The translations under genes and the position numbers were made by a program. 5,359 nucleotides of DNA from NCBI GenBank assembly GCA_947490035.1, contig CANLGS010000355.1:1-5359 (forward strand), read 5' to 3'. The stretch is from Gemmataceae bacterium (GTDB taxonomy: Bacteria > Planctomycetota > Planctomycetia > Gemmatales > Gemmataceae). The notes below the pieces were generated by a model, which did no database searches, was not told the DNA's origin, and saw nothing but the letters and a program-made list of their open reading frames with translations. This document shows positions 5,274 through 5,359 of this stretch, piece after piece. Each line of letters starts with the position of its first letter. The stretch's first letter is position 1.

Positions 5274-5359
5274 CAGATTTGCAGTGAAGTGACCTGACCA
5301 AACCGTCTGTTTTTCCCAAGTTGAGGGGTGTTTTTCCGCACCGCCATTTCGTGGAGAAC
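5274..5359. other. Short terminal stretch without a recognisable gene
   Basis: No gene is supported here. TGTTTTTCC occurs twice (5309-5317 and 5329-5337), and neither T-run is preceded by a convincing GC-rich stem, so I do not call a terminator. Confidence 0.4.

Noticed and set aside
5309..5337. Terminator after the 116-residue gene based on two T-runs
   Set aside because: No GC-rich inverted repeat precedes either run, and the window ends shortly afterwards.

Overview
The window looks like a GC-rich planctomycete chromosome, most likely a Gemmata-type (Gemmataceae) organism. The reasons are two tiny Flp pilins carrying the DGPTAVEYAVMLALI cleavage-site signature, an atypical phosphotransferase of a kind I associate with planctomycetes, a secreted transglutaminase-like/esterase fusion, and a G/C-tract inverted repeat. 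The assignment rests on recognition from memory, not on a search.

Layout. Positions 1-1378, minus strand, hold the start of a Tad/Flp pilus locus. Transcription runs from flp pilin 1 (1378-1181) to flp pilin 2 (1087-896) and then to an A24 prepilin peptidase (763 to beyond base 1). Each pilin gene is followed by a GC-rich hairpin without a U-tract. Positions 1379-1673 are a non-coding leader. It carries a good sigma70-like promoter (perfect TTGACA, 16-bp spacer, TACTGT), a small palindrome at the predicted transcription start, and several hairpins. Positions 1674-2654, minus strand, encode an aminoglycoside-phosphotransferase-fold protein whose canonical catalytic-loop His and Asn are replaced. 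Positions 2655-2826 are a divergent intergenic region almost filled by a large imperfect inverted repeat (about 2674-2806) with a perfect hairpin at its centre. Positions 2827-4908, plus strand, encode a 693-residue exported fusion of a transglutaminase-like domain and an alpha/beta-hydrolase (esterase). It is followed 14 bp later by a 116-residue protein of unknown function (4923-5273). The last 86 bp contain no recognisable gene.

How the genes work together. The peptidase is expected to remove the leader peptides of the two pilins, so these three genes form a functional unit that presumably continues left into the rest of a tad cluster. The kinase-like gene lies upstream on the same strand, but the promoter in the gap suggests it is a separate unit. 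The plus-strand pair is probably co-transcribed, with the large protein acting outside the cytoplasm. I see no clearly new multi-gene system. The points most worth following are the inverted repeat filling a divergent promoter region, the altered catalytic loop of the kinase-like protein, the paired hairpins behind the pilins, and the two-domain exported enzyme.
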